Shown here piece after piece: positions 53,797-63,709 of a stretch of DNA of 64,000 bases (positions are counted from its first letter, which is position 1; every line of letters begins with the position of its first letter). The notes below the pieces were generated by a model. The model was not told the DNA's origin. It did not search any database and was given only the letters and a program-made list of their open reading frames with translations. A program made the position numbers and the translations under genes. The DNA lies in the NCBI RefSeq assembly GCF_001205715.1, contig NZ_AQQZ01000001.1, forward strand, positions 620,001-684,000, given 5' to 3'. This stretch comes from Pseudaestuariivita atlantica. GTDB taxonomy: Bacteria > Pseudomonadota > Alphaproteobacteria > Rhodobacterales > Rhodobacteraceae.

Positions 53797-54687
53797 GTGA
53801 CGACATCCATGACGGGGTTTGCCTCGGGCACCGGTGCGGCGCTGGGATACCGCTGGGCGTGGGATTTGCGCAGCGTGAACGCGCGCGGGCTCGACCTGCG
53901 GCTGCGCGTGCCGGACTGGGTGTCGGGGCTGGAACAGGGGTTGCGGGCGCGCCTGCCGAAAGCGGCCAATCGCGGCGCGATCAACCTGTCGCTGCGCCTG
54001 ACGCGCGAGGAAAGCGGCAGCGCCGTGGCGCTGGACAGCGCGGCGCTCGACGCGGTTCTCGATGCCCTGACCGAGGTGGAGACGCGCGCGATGGACCGCG
54101 GCCTGACGCTGGCCCCGTCCTCGGCCCAGGGGCTGCTGGCGCTGCGTGGCGTGCTGGAGGCCAGCGCGTCGGACGATCCCGAAACCGCGCCCTTGCTGGC
54201 GGCGCTGCTCGATGATTTCGAAGGCGTGGTCACCGCCTTCGTCGAGATGCGCAAGGCCGAGGGCGCGGCGCTGCACGGCGTTCTGGCCGAGGCCCTGACC
54301 CGTATCGCGGAACTGGCCGCCGATGCGCGCCGCATCGCGGCCGAACGGCGCGGGGACATGGACGACGCCTTCCGCGCCAGCCTCGCCCGTGTCACCGACG
54401 CAGTCGACGTCGATCCCGACCGCATCGCGCAGGAACTGGCCGTGCTGGCCGTCAAGTCGGACATCACCGAGGAGCTTGACCGGCTGGACGCGCATGTTGT
54501 CGCCGCGCGGGAGCTTCTGGCGCAGGAGGGGCCGGTGGGCCGCAAGCTCGACTTCCTGATGCAGGAGTTCAACCGGGAGGCCAACACGCTCTGCTCGAAA
54601 TCCCAGCACAGCGGTTTGACCTCGGTCGGGCTGGAGTTGAAAGTGGTGATCGACCAGCTGCGCGAGCAGGTCCAGAACGTGGAGTAG
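53797..54687 (+). CDS. yicC: YicC family endoribonuclease
   Basis: A 296-residue protein matching YicC: N-terminal SMTGFASG, the segment [14 protein letters not shown], and the C-terminal [17 protein letters not shown] and [11 protein letters not shown] that mark the catalytic domain. YicC-type proteins are endoribonucleases linked to RNA decay. The GTG at 53797 is preferred because AGGGAG lies about nine bases before it; an ATG at 53776 is also open. The gene is followed four bases later by gmk, with which it is commonly paired. Confidence 0.88.
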   Translation: MTTSMTGFASGTGAALGYRWAWDLRSVNARGLDLRLRVPDWVSGLEQGLRARLPKAANRGAINLSLRLTREESGSAVALDSAALDAVLDALTEVETRAMDRGLTLAPSSAQGLLALRGVLEASASDDPETAPLLAALLDDFEGVVTAFVEMRKAEGAALHGVLAEALTRIAELAADARRIAAERRGDMDDAFRASLARVTDAVDVDPDRIAQELAVLAVKSDITEELDRLDAHVVAARELLAQEGPVGRKLDFLMQEFNREANTLCSKSQHSGLTSVGLELKVVIDQLREQVQNVE

Positions 54688-54691
54688 GGCG

Positions 54692-55333
54692 GTGAGCAAC
54701 CGACGCGGGCTTTTGATCATCCTGTCCTCGCCCTCGGGCGCGGGCAAATCCACGCTGGCACGGCGCTTGCGTGACTGGGATCCGACGATCCGGTTCTCGG
54801 TTTCGGCCACCACGCGCGCTGCGCGGCCCGGAGAGGTCGACGGTCGGGATTACCATTTCGTCGACGAACCCGCCTTCCGGAAACTGGTGACCGATGGCGG
54901 GATGCTGGAACACGCCCACGTTTTCGGCAATTTCTACGGCTCGCCGCTGTCGCCGGTGAAAGAGGCGACCGAAGCGGGCTGTGACGTGCTGTTCGATATC
55001 GACTGGCAGGGCGCGCAGCAGATCCGCAACTCGGCCCTGCGCGACAGCGTCCTGTCGATCTTCCTTCTGCCGCCGTCGATCACCGAACTGCGCGCGCGGC
55101 TGGAGAAGCGCGGGCAGGACGGGCCGGACGTGATCGACAAGCGCATGGCCAAAAGCTGGGACGAGATCAGCCATTGGGACGCTTATGATTACGTCCTGAT
55201 CAACGACGACCTCGACGCGACCGAAGAGCGGTTGAAAACCATCGTCGAGGCCGAACGCCTGCGCCGCGACCGCCAGCCGGGACTGGTGGACCACGTGCGC
55301 GGGTTGCAACACGAATACGAGGATCGCGCATGA
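54692..55333 (+). CDS. gmk: Guanylate kinase
   Basis: A 213-residue guanylate kinase: P-loop [18 protein letters not shown]-binding [19 protein letters not shown] and HVFGNFYGS, then [11 protein letters not shown]. It phosphorylates GMP to GDP. The GTG start at 54692 has GGAG seven bases before it. The stop overlaps the next start by 4 bases. Confidence 0.95.
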   Translation: MSNRRGLLIILSSPSGAGKSTLARRLRDWDPTIRFSVSATTRAARPGEVDGRDYHFVDEPAFRKLVTDGGMLEHAHVFGNFYGSPLSPVKEATEAGCDVLFDIDWQGAQQIRNSALRDSVLSIFLLPPSITELRARLEKRGQDGPDVIDKRMAKSWDEISHWDAYDYVLINDDLDATEERLKTIVEAERLRRDRQPGLVDHVRGLQHEYEDRA

Positions 55334-55851
55334 CGCTTTATGCCCTGGACGGCACCGCGCCCGAAATCTCCGACACCGCGTGGATCGCGCCCGACTGTCA
55401 CCTGATCGGCAAGGTGCGGCTGGGGGCGGAGTGCTCTGTCTGGTTCGGATCGACCCTGCGCGGCGACAACGAGTGGATCGAACTGGGCGACGGCACCAAC
55501 GTGCAGGAAAACTGCGTGATGCACACCGATCCGGGCTTTCCGCTGACCATCGGCAAGGGCTGCACGATCGGGCACAAGGCGATGCTGCACGGCTGCACGC
55601 TGGGAGAAAACGTGCTGATCGGCATGGGCGCGACGGTCCTGAATGGCGCGGTGATCGGGGAGAATTCGCTGATCGGCGCGGGCGCGCTGGTGACCGAGGG
55701 CAAGAAGATCCCGCCGGGATCGCTTGTCATGGGCGCGCCGGGCCGCGTGGTGCGGCAACTGGACGAAGCGGCCATCCAGGGCCTGCGCGGCACCGCACTG
55801 CATTACCAGCAGAACGCGCGGCGTTACGCGCGCGGGCTGGTGGCGCTGTGA
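55330..55851 (+). CDS. Gamma carbonic anhydrase family protein
   Basis: A 173-residue left-handed beta-helix protein of the YrdA/CaiE type. The hexapeptide repeats are visible throughout ([58 protein letters not shown]) and the metal-binding histidines are in CVMHTD and GHKAMLHGC. Related proteins are carbonic anhydrases or acyltransferase-like enzymes; the activity here cannot be told. It overlaps both neighbours by 4 bases. Confidence 0.85.
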   Translation: MTLYALDGTAPEISDTAWIAPDCHLIGKVRLGAECSVWFGSTLRGDNEWIELGDGTNVQENCVMHTDPGFPLTIGKGCTIGHKAMLHGCTLGENVLIGMGATVLNGAVIGENSLIGAGALVTEGKKIPPGSLVMGAPGRVVRQLDEAAIQGLRGTALHYQQNARRYARGLVAL

Positions 55852-57038
55852 GCCGCCGGTCGAACCAGCGCCCGAGCCTCGTGCGCCCCGATCCGCTGCC
55901 GGCGAGCCTGTCGACCCCGGTCGTCACGCCGCTGATGCCCTCGGTCGTCTATGCCTCGGCGACGCCGGACGAGCTGGACCTGCAATACGAGGGCTATGAA
56001 AACGGCTACACCTATTCGCGCGAAGGCCACCCCAATGCCGACGTGCTGGCGGCCCGGATCGACCGCATGGAAGGCGGGCAGGGCGGGGTGATGACGGCCT
56101 CGGGCATGGCGGCGGTGTCGGCGGTGCTGATGGGCTGCCTGGCCGCGGGCGATCACGTGATCGGCGGTGACCAGCTCTATGGCCGCTCCCTGCGCCTGAT
56201 GGCCGAGGACCTGCCGCGGCTGGGGATCGAGACGACGCTGGCCGATTCCACCGATGTGGACGCGATTGCCGACGCGATGCGCCCCAACACCAAGCTGGTG
56301 CTGATCGAGGTCGTGTCGAACCCGACGCTGCGGATCGCGGACCTGGCCGAGATTTCGGCGCTGTGCCGCGACATGGGCGTGCTTCTGGCGGTGGACAACA
56401 CGTTCACGACGCCCGCGCTTCTGAAACCGTTCGATCACGGCGCGGATATCGTAATCCATTCGGTGACCAAGCTGCTGTCGGGCCATTCCGACGTGATGGC
56501 GGGCTATGTCTGCGCCCGCGACCCGGACCTGAACGCGCGGCTGGAAACCTTCGTCGTGACCTCGGGCATGACGCCCAGCCCGTTCGATTGCTGGCTGGGG
56601 GAGCGGGGACTTCTCTCCTTCGAAGTGCGGCTCGACCGCGCGCAATCGACCGCCGCGCGGCTGGCCGATCACCTCGGGTCGCATCCCAAGGTGTCACGCG
56701 TCCTCTATCCCGGCCGTGATGACCACCCGGAGGCAGCACGCGCCAAGGCGCTGATGGGCGGGCAGGGCGGCAACATGGTGTCTTTCGTTGTGCCCGGCGG
56801 GCGCGAGGTTGCCAATGCCGTCGCGCGCGGGGCCGAAGGCATCGCCTTTGCCCCCACGCTGGGCGACGTGGGCACGACACTGTCGCATCCCGCCTCCTCC
56901 TCGCACCGGGCGCTGACGGCAGAGGCGCGCGAGGCGCTGGGGATGCCCGAGGGCTTTTTCCGGGTGTCGGTGGGCCTCGAAGACCCCGACGCGCTGATTG
57001 CCGTGTTCGACCGGGCGCTGGACGGCGTGCCCGGCTAG
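55848..57038 (+). CDS. PLP-dependent trans-sulfuration enzyme (cystathionine gamma-synthase/lyase family)
   Basis: A 396-residue Cys/Met-metabolism PLP enzyme. It has [44 protein letters not shown] and the PLP lysine in [14 protein letters not shown], with [13 protein letters not shown] and [11 protein letters not shown] at the end. The exact reaction (gamma-lyase, beta-lyase or sulfhydrylase) cannot be told from motifs. The GTG at 55848 overlaps the previous stop (GTGA) and gives a full-length enzyme. Unlike metZ at 13.7 kb it has no riboswitch. Confidence 0.85.
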   Translation: MSRRSNQRPSLVRPDPLPASLSTPVVTPLMPSVVYASATPDELDLQYEGYENGYTYSREGHPNADVLAARIDRMEGGQGGVMTASGMAAVSAVLMGCLAAGDHVIGGDQLYGRSLRLMAEDLPRLGIETTLADSTDVDAIADAMRPNTKLVLIEVVSNPTLRIADLAEISALCRDMGVLLAVDNTFTTPALLKPFDHGADIVIHSVTKLLSGHSDVMAGYVCARDPDLNARLETFVVTSGMTPSPFDCWLGERGLLSFEVRLDRAQSTAARLADHLGSHPKVSRVLYPGRDDHPEAARAKALMGGQGGNMVSFVVPGGREVANAVARGAEGIAFAPTLGDVGTTLSHPASSSHRALTAEAREALGMPEGFFRVSVGLEDPDALIAVFDRALDGVPG

Positions 57039-57041
57039 GCG

Positions 57042-58124
57042 ATGGACGCAGCACCCGCGCAGACGATCCTTGACGGGCTGCCGCTGGCGGCGGTGCTGAT
57101 CGGCCCGTCCGAGCGCATCGAGCAGTCGAATGCCGAGGCGCGCGCCCTGCTGGGCGAGGCGATCGGCGGGCGGCATTTCATCACCGCGATTCGGCAACCC
57201 GCCGTGCTTGATGCCGTCGAGCAGACGATCCGCGACGGGGGAAAGCGCACCACCCGCTACCTGACCCGCACCGACGGGCAGGACATCAGTTACGACGTGA
57301 CCGCCTCGCAGGTGTCGCTGACCGGGCAGAACGCGGTGCTGGTGACGTTCAACGACGTCACGCATCTTGAACGCGCGGGCCAGATGCGCCGTGACTTCGT
57401 CGCCAATGTCAGCCACGAATTGCGCACGCCCCTGACCGCGCTGATCGGGTTCATCGAAACCCTGCGTGGCCCGGCGCGCGACGATGCCGAGGCGCGCGAG
57501 CGGTTCCTTGCGACCATGGCCGACGAGGCGCACCGCATGAACCGGCTGGTGGCCGACCTGCTGTCGCTCAGCCGGGTGGAGACCGACGAACGCGTGCGCC
57601 CCACGGACCGCGTGAAACCGGCCGACATCGTGACCACCATCCTGCACCGGCTGGAGCCGCTGGCCGAGGCTGCCGGCGCAACCCTGTCCGCCGACCTGCC
57701 CGCGCAGGACGTGGCGCTGCCGGGGGACGAGGATCAGCTGGGGCAGGTGATCGGCAACCTTGTCGAGAACGCGATCAAGTATGGCGGGCGGGGCGTGTCG
57801 GTGACCGTCACGGTGAGCGCGCCCGCCTACGAGCCGCAACTGCGAGGAACCGGCGTGCGGCTGAGTGTTGCGGATACGGGGCCGGGAATCGATCCGGTCC
57901 ACATTCCCCGCCTGACCGAGCGATTCTACCGCGTCGACGACCACCGCTCCCGCGAGGTCGGCGGAACCGGGCTGGGGCTGGCCATCGTGAAACATATCGT
58001 CAACCGGCACCGTGGACGGCTGCGGATTGATAGCGCGTTGGAAAAAGGCACTATTTTCACGATCATCCTGCCCGTCGAGGCGCCGGGAGCGGGCCATTCC
58101 GTGACGTCGCGCGGAGCGTCATAA
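57042..58124 (+). CDS. phoR: PhoR-like histidine kinase lacking membrane segments
   Basis: A 360-residue sensor kinase. A PAS domain (about residues 8-110) is followed by HisKA with the phosphorylated His in NVSHELRTPLTALIGF, and a HATPase domain with NLVENAIKYG, DTGPGI and GGTGLGLAIVKH. The sequence matches PhoR, and the position before pstSCAB-phoU-phoB supports phosphate control by phosphorylating PhoB. No membrane helix is present and there is no room upstream for one, whereas most PhoR proteins are membrane anchored. It begins 3 bases after the previous stop. Confidence 0.88.
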   Translation: MDAAPAQTILDGLPLAAVLIGPSERIEQSNAEARALLGEAIGGRHFITAIRQPAVLDAVEQTIRDGGKRTTRYLTRTDGQDISYDVTASQVSLTGQNAVLVTFNDVTHLERAGQMRRDFVANVSHELRTPLTALIGFIETLRGPARDDAEARERFLATMADEAHRMNRLVADLLSLSRVETDERVRPTDRVKPADIVTTILHRLEPLAEAAGATLSADLPAQDVALPGDEDQLGQVIGNLVENAIKYGGRGVSVTVTVSAPAYEPQLRGTGVRLSVADTGPGIDPVHIPRLTERFYRVDDHRSREVGGTGLGLAIVKHIVNRHRGRLRIDSALEKGTIFTIILPVEAPGAGHSVTSRGAS

Positions 58125-58217
58125 AACCGTTACCAAACTGACACAAAAGCTTGACCCGGAGTCCCTAGGAACCGGCGCAGGGCCGTCGTGGGGACGGCCT
58201 GATCAAGGGAGTAACCC

Positions 58218-59249
58218 ATGTCTTTCGTCAAACTGAGCGCGTCCGCACTGGCCATCGCCGTCCTGTCGGCCAATGCCGCCACCGCGCGCGAGCAGATACA
58301 GATTGCCGGATCTTCGACCGTGCTGCCCTACGCGTCGATCGTGGCCGAAGCCTTCGGCGACAACACCGACTTTCCCACGCCGGTGGTTGAATCGGGCGGC
58401 TCCTCGGCGGGGCTTAAACGCTTCTGCCAGGGCGTCGGGACCGAACATACCGACATCGCCAACTCCTCTCGTAAGATTCGCGAGAAGGAGATTGCCGCCT
58501 GCGCCGCGAACGGCGTGACCGACATCATCGAGGTGCGCATCGGCTATGACGGGATCGTCTTTGCCAGCCAGATCGACGGCCCGGCCTACACCGCCTTTAC
58601 CCAGTCCGATATCTTCAACGCGCTGGCACCGAAGGTGATGGTCGACGGTGCGCTGGTCGACAATCCCTACACCAAGTGGTCGGAGTTCAACGCCGACCTG
58701 CCGGATGCCGAGATCCTCGCCTTCATTCCGGGCACCAAGCACGGCACGCGCGAAGTGTTCGAGGAAAAGGTGCTTGCCACCGGGTGCGAGGCAACGGGCG
58801 CGTTCGAGGCAATGATGGCCGCAGGCATGTCGGAAGACGAGGCCGAAGATGCCTGCCTCGAAGTCCGCACCGATGGCCGTTCGGTCGACATCGACGGCGA
58901 TTACACCGAAACGCTCGCCTCGATCGACGCCAACGCGAACGGCGTCGGCGTGTTCGGGCTGGCCTTTTACGAGAACAACACCGACAAGCTGAAGGTTGCC
59001 ACGATGGCGGGTGTCGAACCGACGACCGAAACCATCGCGTCGGGGGACTACCCGGTGTCGCGCCCGCTCTTCTTCTACATCAAGAAGGCGCATATCGGCG
59101 TGATCCCCGGCCTGAAACTGTTTGCACAGTTCTTCGTCGCCGACGAACTGGCAGGGCCGGACGGGCCGCTGGCGCAATACGGGCTGGTGTCGGATCCCGA
59201 GCTTGCCGCGACACAGGAAGCGGTTGCCAATGAAGAGACCATGAACTAG
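58218..59249 (+). CDS. pstS: Phosphate ABC transporter, substrate-binding protein
   Basis: A 343-residue PstS with a signal peptide (about residues 1-23) and the phosphate-binding core (GSSTVLPYASIVAEAF, ESGGSSAGLKRFC, DIANSSRKI, VRIGYDGIVFAS). It captures phosphate in the periplasm for PstCAB. Two TGAC half-sites (58139 and 58152) upstream could belong to a degenerate Pho box, but the spacing is not the regular 11 bases. A hairpin between pstS and pstC may keep PstS in excess. Confidence 0.95.
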   Translation: MSFVKLSASALAIAVLSANAATAREQIQIAGSSTVLPYASIVAEAFGDNTDFPTPVVESGGSSAGLKRFCQGVGTEHTDIANSSRKIREKEIAACAANGVTDIIEVRIGYDGIVFASQIDGPAYTAFTQSDIFNALAPKVMVDGALVDNPYTKWSEFNADLPDAEILAFIPGTKHGTREVFEEKVLATGCEATGAFEAMMAAGMSEDEAEDACLEVRTDGRSVDIDGDYTETLASIDANANGVGVFGLAFYENNTDKLKVATMAGVEPTTETIASGDYPVSRPLFFYIKKAHIGVIPGLKLFAQFFVADELAGPDGPLAQYGLVSDPELAATQEAVANEETMN

Positions 59250-59271
59250 GCGGCCCGAGGGTCGTTGCCAA

Positions 59272-59296
59272 AGGGGCGGCATATTCAGCCGCCCCT
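59272..59296 (+). terminator. Partial terminator between pstS and pstC
   Basis: AGGGGCGGC and GCCGCCCCT form a nine-base stem with a seven-base loop, without a strong T-run. It may protect the pstS message or reduce transcription into pstC. Confidence 0.55.
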
Positions 59297-59335
59297 CACG
59301 CCTTTTAGGTAATTGCGGGAAGACGTGGGGGACAC

Positions 59336-60817
59336 ATGCCGTTGCTGTGGCTGATCGTGGCCGTTCTGGTGGTGTCGGGTGCGGGATATGTCCTTGGCCG
59401 GTCGCGCGCCGTTGCGCAGGCGGGCGGCGACACGCGCGCGCTGCACTCGCTTCCGTTCTATTACGGCGCCAACGTATTCCTGAAGATCGTCGTGCCCGCC
59501 TTCGGCCTCCTGATCCTGTGGCTGCTGATCCAGCCGCTGGTCGTGGATCGCGTCGTGTCCGGCACCATTCCCGCCGACGAGGTCCGCGAGGGATCGAGCA
59601 TCGGCCTTGTCATGGCCGAGGTCACCCGCACCGCGAAGGGCATGACCAACGCGGTCGCCGAGGGCGCGCTGAGCGCCGACGCGCTGCGCGACGGGTCCAT
59701 GGACCCCGAAGAGGTCACGCAGGCGCTGAAGGATGCGGGGCAGGTGGTGACCTCCACCCTGACCGCGCCGATCATCGAGGCCGCGCAACTGCGCAACCGC
59801 ATGTCGGCCACCGGGTCGGTCATCATGTCGGTCGTCGTGATGCTGGCGGCGCTGGCGGGTCTTGTCTGGGGCGTGCGGGAATCGGCGCCGGCCTTCCGCG
59901 CCCGCAACGTGGTGGAACAGGGCATCCGGGTGATGCTGATCGGCGCGGCCTCCATCGCGGTCCTGACCACGATCGGCATCGTCCTGTCGCTGGTCTTCAA
60001 CACGGTCGAATTCTTCCGCCTCTACCCCGCGTCGCAGTTCTTCTTCGGGCTGGAATGGGCACCGTCCTTTTCGGGCCGGGGCGGGGCGTCCGACCTTGGC
60101 GTGCTGCCGCTTCTGTGGGGGACGCTCTACATCTCGCTCGTGGCGCTGGCGGTGGCGGTGCCCATCGGGCTGTTCGCGGCCGTGTACCTTTCGGAATACG
60201 CCTCTCCGCGGATGCGCGCGGTGGCCAAGCCACTTCTGGAGGTGCTGGCCGGGATCCCCACCATCGTCTACGGCCTTTTCGCGCTGCTGACGGTCGGTCC
60301 GCTGCTGGTCAGCGTTTTCGGCGACGGGGGCATGCTGGGCGTCAGCTGGCAGGGCGGCGGGCGCGCGGTGATGACGGCGGGGATCGTGATGGGCATCATG
60401 CTGATCCCCTTCGTGTCGTCGCTGTCGGACGACATCATCAACGCCGTGCCGCAGGCGATGCGCGACGGGTCCTACGGGCTTGGCGCGACGCGGTCCGAAA
60501 CAATCAAGCAGGTCGTCCTGCCCGCGGCCCTGCCGGGCATCGTGGGCGCCATCCTGCTGGCCGCCAGCCGCGCCATCGGGGAGACGATGATCGTGGTGCT
60601 GGGGGCAGGAGCCGCCGCGCGCCTGTCGCTCAACCCGTTCGAGGCGATGACCACCGTCACCGCCAAGATCGTCAGCCAGCTGACCGGCGACAGCGACTTT
60701 GCCTCGCCCGAGGCGCTGGTCGCCTTCGCGCTTGGCATGACGCTGTTTGTCCTGACGCTGGGGCTGAACGTCCTTGCCCTCTACATCGTGCGCAAATACC
60801 GGGAGCAGTACGACTGA
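59336..60817 (+). CDS. pstC: Phosphate ABC transporter permease
   Basis: A 493-residue PstC. The N-terminal part holds two or more extra membrane segments and a long soluble stretch (about residues 80-160); the conserved permease core lies in the C-terminal half (about 250-490), with SYGLGATRSETIKQVVLPAALPGI as the docking loop. The N-terminal extension is long compared with enterobacterial PstC but usual for this group. The stop overlaps pstA by one base. Confidence 0.93.
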   Translation: MPLLWLIVAVLVVSGAGYVLGRSRAVAQAGGDTRALHSLPFYYGANVFLKIVVPAFGLLILWLLIQPLVVDRVVSGTIPADEVREGSSIGLVMAEVTRTAKGMTNAVAEGALSADALRDGSMDPEEVTQALKDAGQVVTSTLTAPIIEAAQLRNRMSATGSVIMSVVVMLAALAGLVWGVRESAPAFRARNVVEQGIRVMLIGAASIAVLTTIGIVLSLVFNTVEFFRLYPASQFFFGLEWAPSFSGRGGASDLGVLPLLWGTLYISLVALAVAVPIGLFAAVYLSEYASPRMRAVAKPLLEVLAGIPTIVYGLFALLTVGPLLVSVFGDGGMLGVSWQGGGRAVMTAGIVMGIMLIPFVSSLSDDIINAVPQAMRDGSYGLGATRSETIKQVVLPAALPGIVGAILLAASRAIGETMIVVLGAGAAARLSLNPFEAMTTVTAKIVSQLTGDSDFASPEALVAFALGMTLFVLTLGLNVLALYIVRKYREQYD

Positions 60818-62154
60818 TGACCGACGCCACCAGCATCCCCGCCGCGCCCGAAGACGGCCGCCGCAAAAGCTCGCTCAGGACACTCGACGCGCGCACCCGG
60901 CGCCGCAATGCCGCCGAGAAACGGTTCCGCTTCTACGGGCTTGCCGCGATCCTCGTCGGGCTTTTCTTCCTCGTGGTGCTGGGCGTGACGATCGTCCGGT
61001 CGGGCCTTCCGGCCTTCACGCAAACGGTCGTGTCGATCGACTTCACGCTGAGCGAGGAGGATTACGCCAAGGCCGAGGGCCAGTTGTTCAAGACCAAGGC
61101 GTATGAGCAGATATTCAACGCCGCGCTGGTGACCAGTCTGGAAGAACGCGGGGTGGAAGCCGAGTTCGACGCCAAGGCCATCAACCGCATCATGGGCAAG
61201 CCCGGCGCCACCATCCGCGAGCATTTCCGCGCCAACGAAGGCGACCTTGGCACGCCCGTGCAGTTCGAATTGTCCGCCGCATCGCGCGTCGACGGCTATT
61301 TCAAGGGCCGCGTGACGCGCGACGGGTTCGTGGACAGCCGGTTTTTGCAGGCCTCGGACCTCGACCTTGTCGATGCGCTGGCCGAGGCCGGGATCATCCG
61401 GCAGGCGTTCAACTGGAATTTCATCACCGGCGCGGATTCGGGCGTCGACAATCCCGGCGGGGCGGGCATCGGCGCGTCGGTGGTGGGCTCGTTCTTCATG
61501 ATGCTGGTGGTGCTGTTCCTGTCGCTGCCCATCGGGGTGGCGGCGTCGATCTACCTTGAGGAATTCGCGCCGCAGAACCGGTTCACCGACCTGATCGAGG
61601 TCAACATCTCGAACCTCGCCGCGGTGCCGTCCATCGTGTTCGGCATCCTGGGCCTTGCCGTCTTCATCCAGTTCATGCACCTGCCGCAATCCGCCCCGCT
61701 AGTGGGCGGGCTGGTGCTGACGCTGATGACCCTGCCGACGATCATCATCTCGACCCGTGCCTCGCTGAAGGCGGTGCCGCCCTCGATCCGCGATGCGGCG
61801 CTGGGGCTAGGCGCGTCCAAGATGCAATCGGTCCTGCACCATGTCCTGCCGCTGGCCATGCCCGGCATCCTGACCGGCACGATCATCGGTCTTGCGCAGG
61901 CGCTGGGAGAGACCGCGCCGCTTCTGCTGATCGGGATGGTGGGGTTCGTGGCGCGGGGCTACCCCGACGGGTTCATCGCCGGTTTCACCGAGCCGAACTC
62001 GGCCATGCCGGCGCAGATCTACACCTGGGCGGCGCGGGCCGACGTGGGGTTCTACGAAAAGGCATGGGGCGGGATCATCGTCCTGCTGCTATTCCTTCTG
62101 ACAATGAATATCATCGCGATCATCCTGCGCCGCCGCTTCGAGCGCCGCTGGTGA
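60817..62154 (+). CDS. pstA: Phosphate ABC transporter permease
   Basis: A 445-residue PstA. After one membrane helix near residue 40-60 comes a soluble insertion of about 160 residues (about 65-225, ending at [14 protein letters not shown]), then the six-helix permease core with the docking segment [27 protein letters not shown]. The insertion between the first two helices is longer than in enterobacterial PstA. It starts in the pstC stop codon and is followed by pstB after 13 bases. Confidence 0.93.
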   Translation: MTDATSIPAAPEDGRRKSSLRTLDARTRRRNAAEKRFRFYGLAAILVGLFFLVVLGVTIVRSGLPAFTQTVVSIDFTLSEEDYAKAEGQLFKTKAYEQIFNAALVTSLEERGVEAEFDAKAINRIMGKPGATIREHFRANEGDLGTPVQFELSAASRVDGYFKGRVTRDGFVDSRFLQASDLDLVDALAEAGIIRQAFNWNFITGADSGVDNPGGAGIGASVVGSFFMMLVVLFLSLPIGVAASIYLEEFAPQNRFTDLIEVNISNLAAVPSIVFGILGLAVFIQFMHLPQSAPLVGGLVLTLMTLPTIIISTRASLKAVPPSIRDAALGLGASKMQSVLHHVLPLAMPGILTGTIIGLAQALGETAPLLLIGMVGFVARGYPDGFIAGFTEPNSAMPAQIYTWAARADVGFYEKAWGGIIVLLLFLLTMNIIAIILRRRFERRW

Positions 62155-62167
62155 GGAGAGCGTGACC

Positions 62168-62965
62168 ATGAACGACATGCGCGTGATCGAAAGGGACGTT
62201 GACGTGACAGAAACCAAAATCTCGGCGCGGGGCGTGCAGGTCTATTACGCCGACAACCACGCCATCAAGGACGTCAACGTCGATATCGAGGACAAGACCG
62301 TCACCGCCTTCATCGGCCCGTCGGGCTGTGGCAAGTCGACCTTCCTGCGCTGCCTCAACCGGATGAACGACACGATCGACATCTGCCGGGTCGAGGGTGA
62401 AATACGCCTTGACGGTGAAGACATCTATGACCCGGCGGTCGATCCGGTGCAGCTGCGCGCCAAGGTCGGCATGGTCTTCCAGAAACCGAACCCGTTTCCC
62501 AAGTCGATCTACGACAACATCGCCTACGGTCCCCGCATCCACGGGCTGGCCCGCAACCGGGCGGAACTGGACGAGATCGTCGAACGCTCCCTCCGCCGCG
62601 GCGCGATCTGGGACGAGGTGAAGGACCGCCTTGATGCGCCCGGCACCAGCCTGTCGGGTGGCCAGCAGCAGCGCCTGTGCATCGCCCGCGCCGTGGCCAC
62701 CGAACCCGAGGTCCTGCTGATGGACGAGCCGTGTTCGGCGCTCGACCCGATTGCCACCAGCCAGGTCGAGGAACTGATCGACGAATTGCGCGCCAATTAC
62801 TCGGTCGTGATCGTCACCCACTCGATGCAGCAGGCCGCGCGGGTCAGCCAGAAGACCGCCTTCTTTCACCTCGGCAACCTCGTGGAATACGGCGAGACCG
62901 GCAAGATCTTCACCAAGCCCGAAGACAGCCGCACCGAAAGCTACATTACCGGCCGCATCGGCTAA
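62168..62965 (+). CDS. pstB: Phosphate ABC transporter, ATP-binding protein
   Basis: A 265-residue PstB: Walker [20 protein letters not shown], signature [14 protein letters not shown], Walker [13 protein letters not shown] and the switch His in [12 protein letters not shown]. It powers phosphate uptake and, with PhoU, signals to PhoR. The ATG at 62168 is nine bases after GAGGAGA; a GTG at 62162 is possible. Confidence 0.96.
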   Translation: MNDMRVIERDVDVTETKISARGVQVYYADNHAIKDVNVDIEDKTVTAFIGPSGCGKSTFLRCLNRMNDTIDICRVEGEIRLDGEDIYDPAVDPVQLRAKVGMVFQKPNPFPKSIYDNIAYGPRIHGLARNRAELDEIVERSLRRGAIWDEVKDRLDAPGTSLSGGQQQRLCIARAVATEPEVLLMDEPCSALDPIATSQVEELIDELRANYSVVIVTHSMQQAARVSQKTAFFHLGNLVEYGETGKIFTKPEDSRTESYITGRIG

Positions 62966-62976
62966 GGAGAGACGTC

Positions 62977-63705
62977 ATGCAGGATGACCGCAGGCATATC
63001 GCATCGGCCTTCGACCGCGACCTCGAAGCGATACAGGCGCTGATCATGAAGATGGGCGGGCTTGTCGAGGCCTCGATCACCGAGGCGGCCAAGGCGCTGG
63101 CGACCCGTGACGAGGAACTGGCCGAAGAGGTGCGCCTCAACGACAAGGCCATCGACGAGCTGGAAGAGCGCGTGAACGAGGAAGCCGCGCGCGTCATCGC
63201 CCTGCGCGCGCCCACCGCGGTGGACCTGCGCGTGATCCTCAGCGTGATGAAGATGTCCTCGGCGCTCGAACGCATCGGCGATCTCAGCAAGAACATGGCC
63301 AAGCGCACCGGCGTGCTGGTGCAGATGCCGCAGATCAACGGCTCGACCACCGCGCTGAAGCGCATGGCGCGCGAGGTGGAGGCGATGCTGAAGGACGCGC
63401 TGGACGCCTATATCCAGCGCGATGCCGAACTGGCGCAGGACGTGATCGACCGCGATGGCGATGTCGACCAGATGTACAACGCGCTGTTCCGCGAATTCCT
63501 GACCTTCATGATGGAAGACCCGCGCAACATCACCGCCTGCATGCACCTGCATTTCATCGCCAAGAACATCGAACGGATGGGCGATCACGTCACCGCCATC
63601 GCCGAACAGGTGATCTTCCTGCGGTCGGGCGAGGTGCCGGGCGACCGGGTCAAGCACGACCTCATCACCCCGGATGCGGGGCCGGAAGGATCCGGCGGAG
63701 ACTGA
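62977..63705 (+). CDS. phoU: Phosphate signalling protein PhoU
   Basis: A 242-residue PhoU made of two three-helix bundles, with the conserved ALERIGDLSKNMAKR and NIERMGDHVTAIAEQ motifs that bind metals. It links the Pst transporter to PhoR and keeps the Pho regulon off when phosphate is plentiful. AAGGAGAG lies six bases before the ATG. It is followed by phoB. Confidence 0.95.
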   Translation: MQDDRRHIASAFDRDLEAIQALIMKMGGLVEASITEAAKALATRDEELAEEVRLNDKAIDELEERVNEEAARVIALRAPTAVDLRVILSVMKMSSALERIGDLSKNMAKRTGVLVQMPQINGSTTALKRMAREVEAMLKDALDAYIQRDAELAQDVIDRDGDVDQMYNALFREFLTFMMEDPRNITACMHLHFIAKNIERMGDHVTAIAEQVIFLRSGEVPGDRVKHDLITPDAGPEGSGGD

Positions 63706-63709
63706 GCCC

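Noticed and set aside
58127-58160. Pho box before pstS
   Set aside because: TGAC half-sites are present but their spacing is not the regular 11 bases of PhoB direct repeats, so I do not annotate it.
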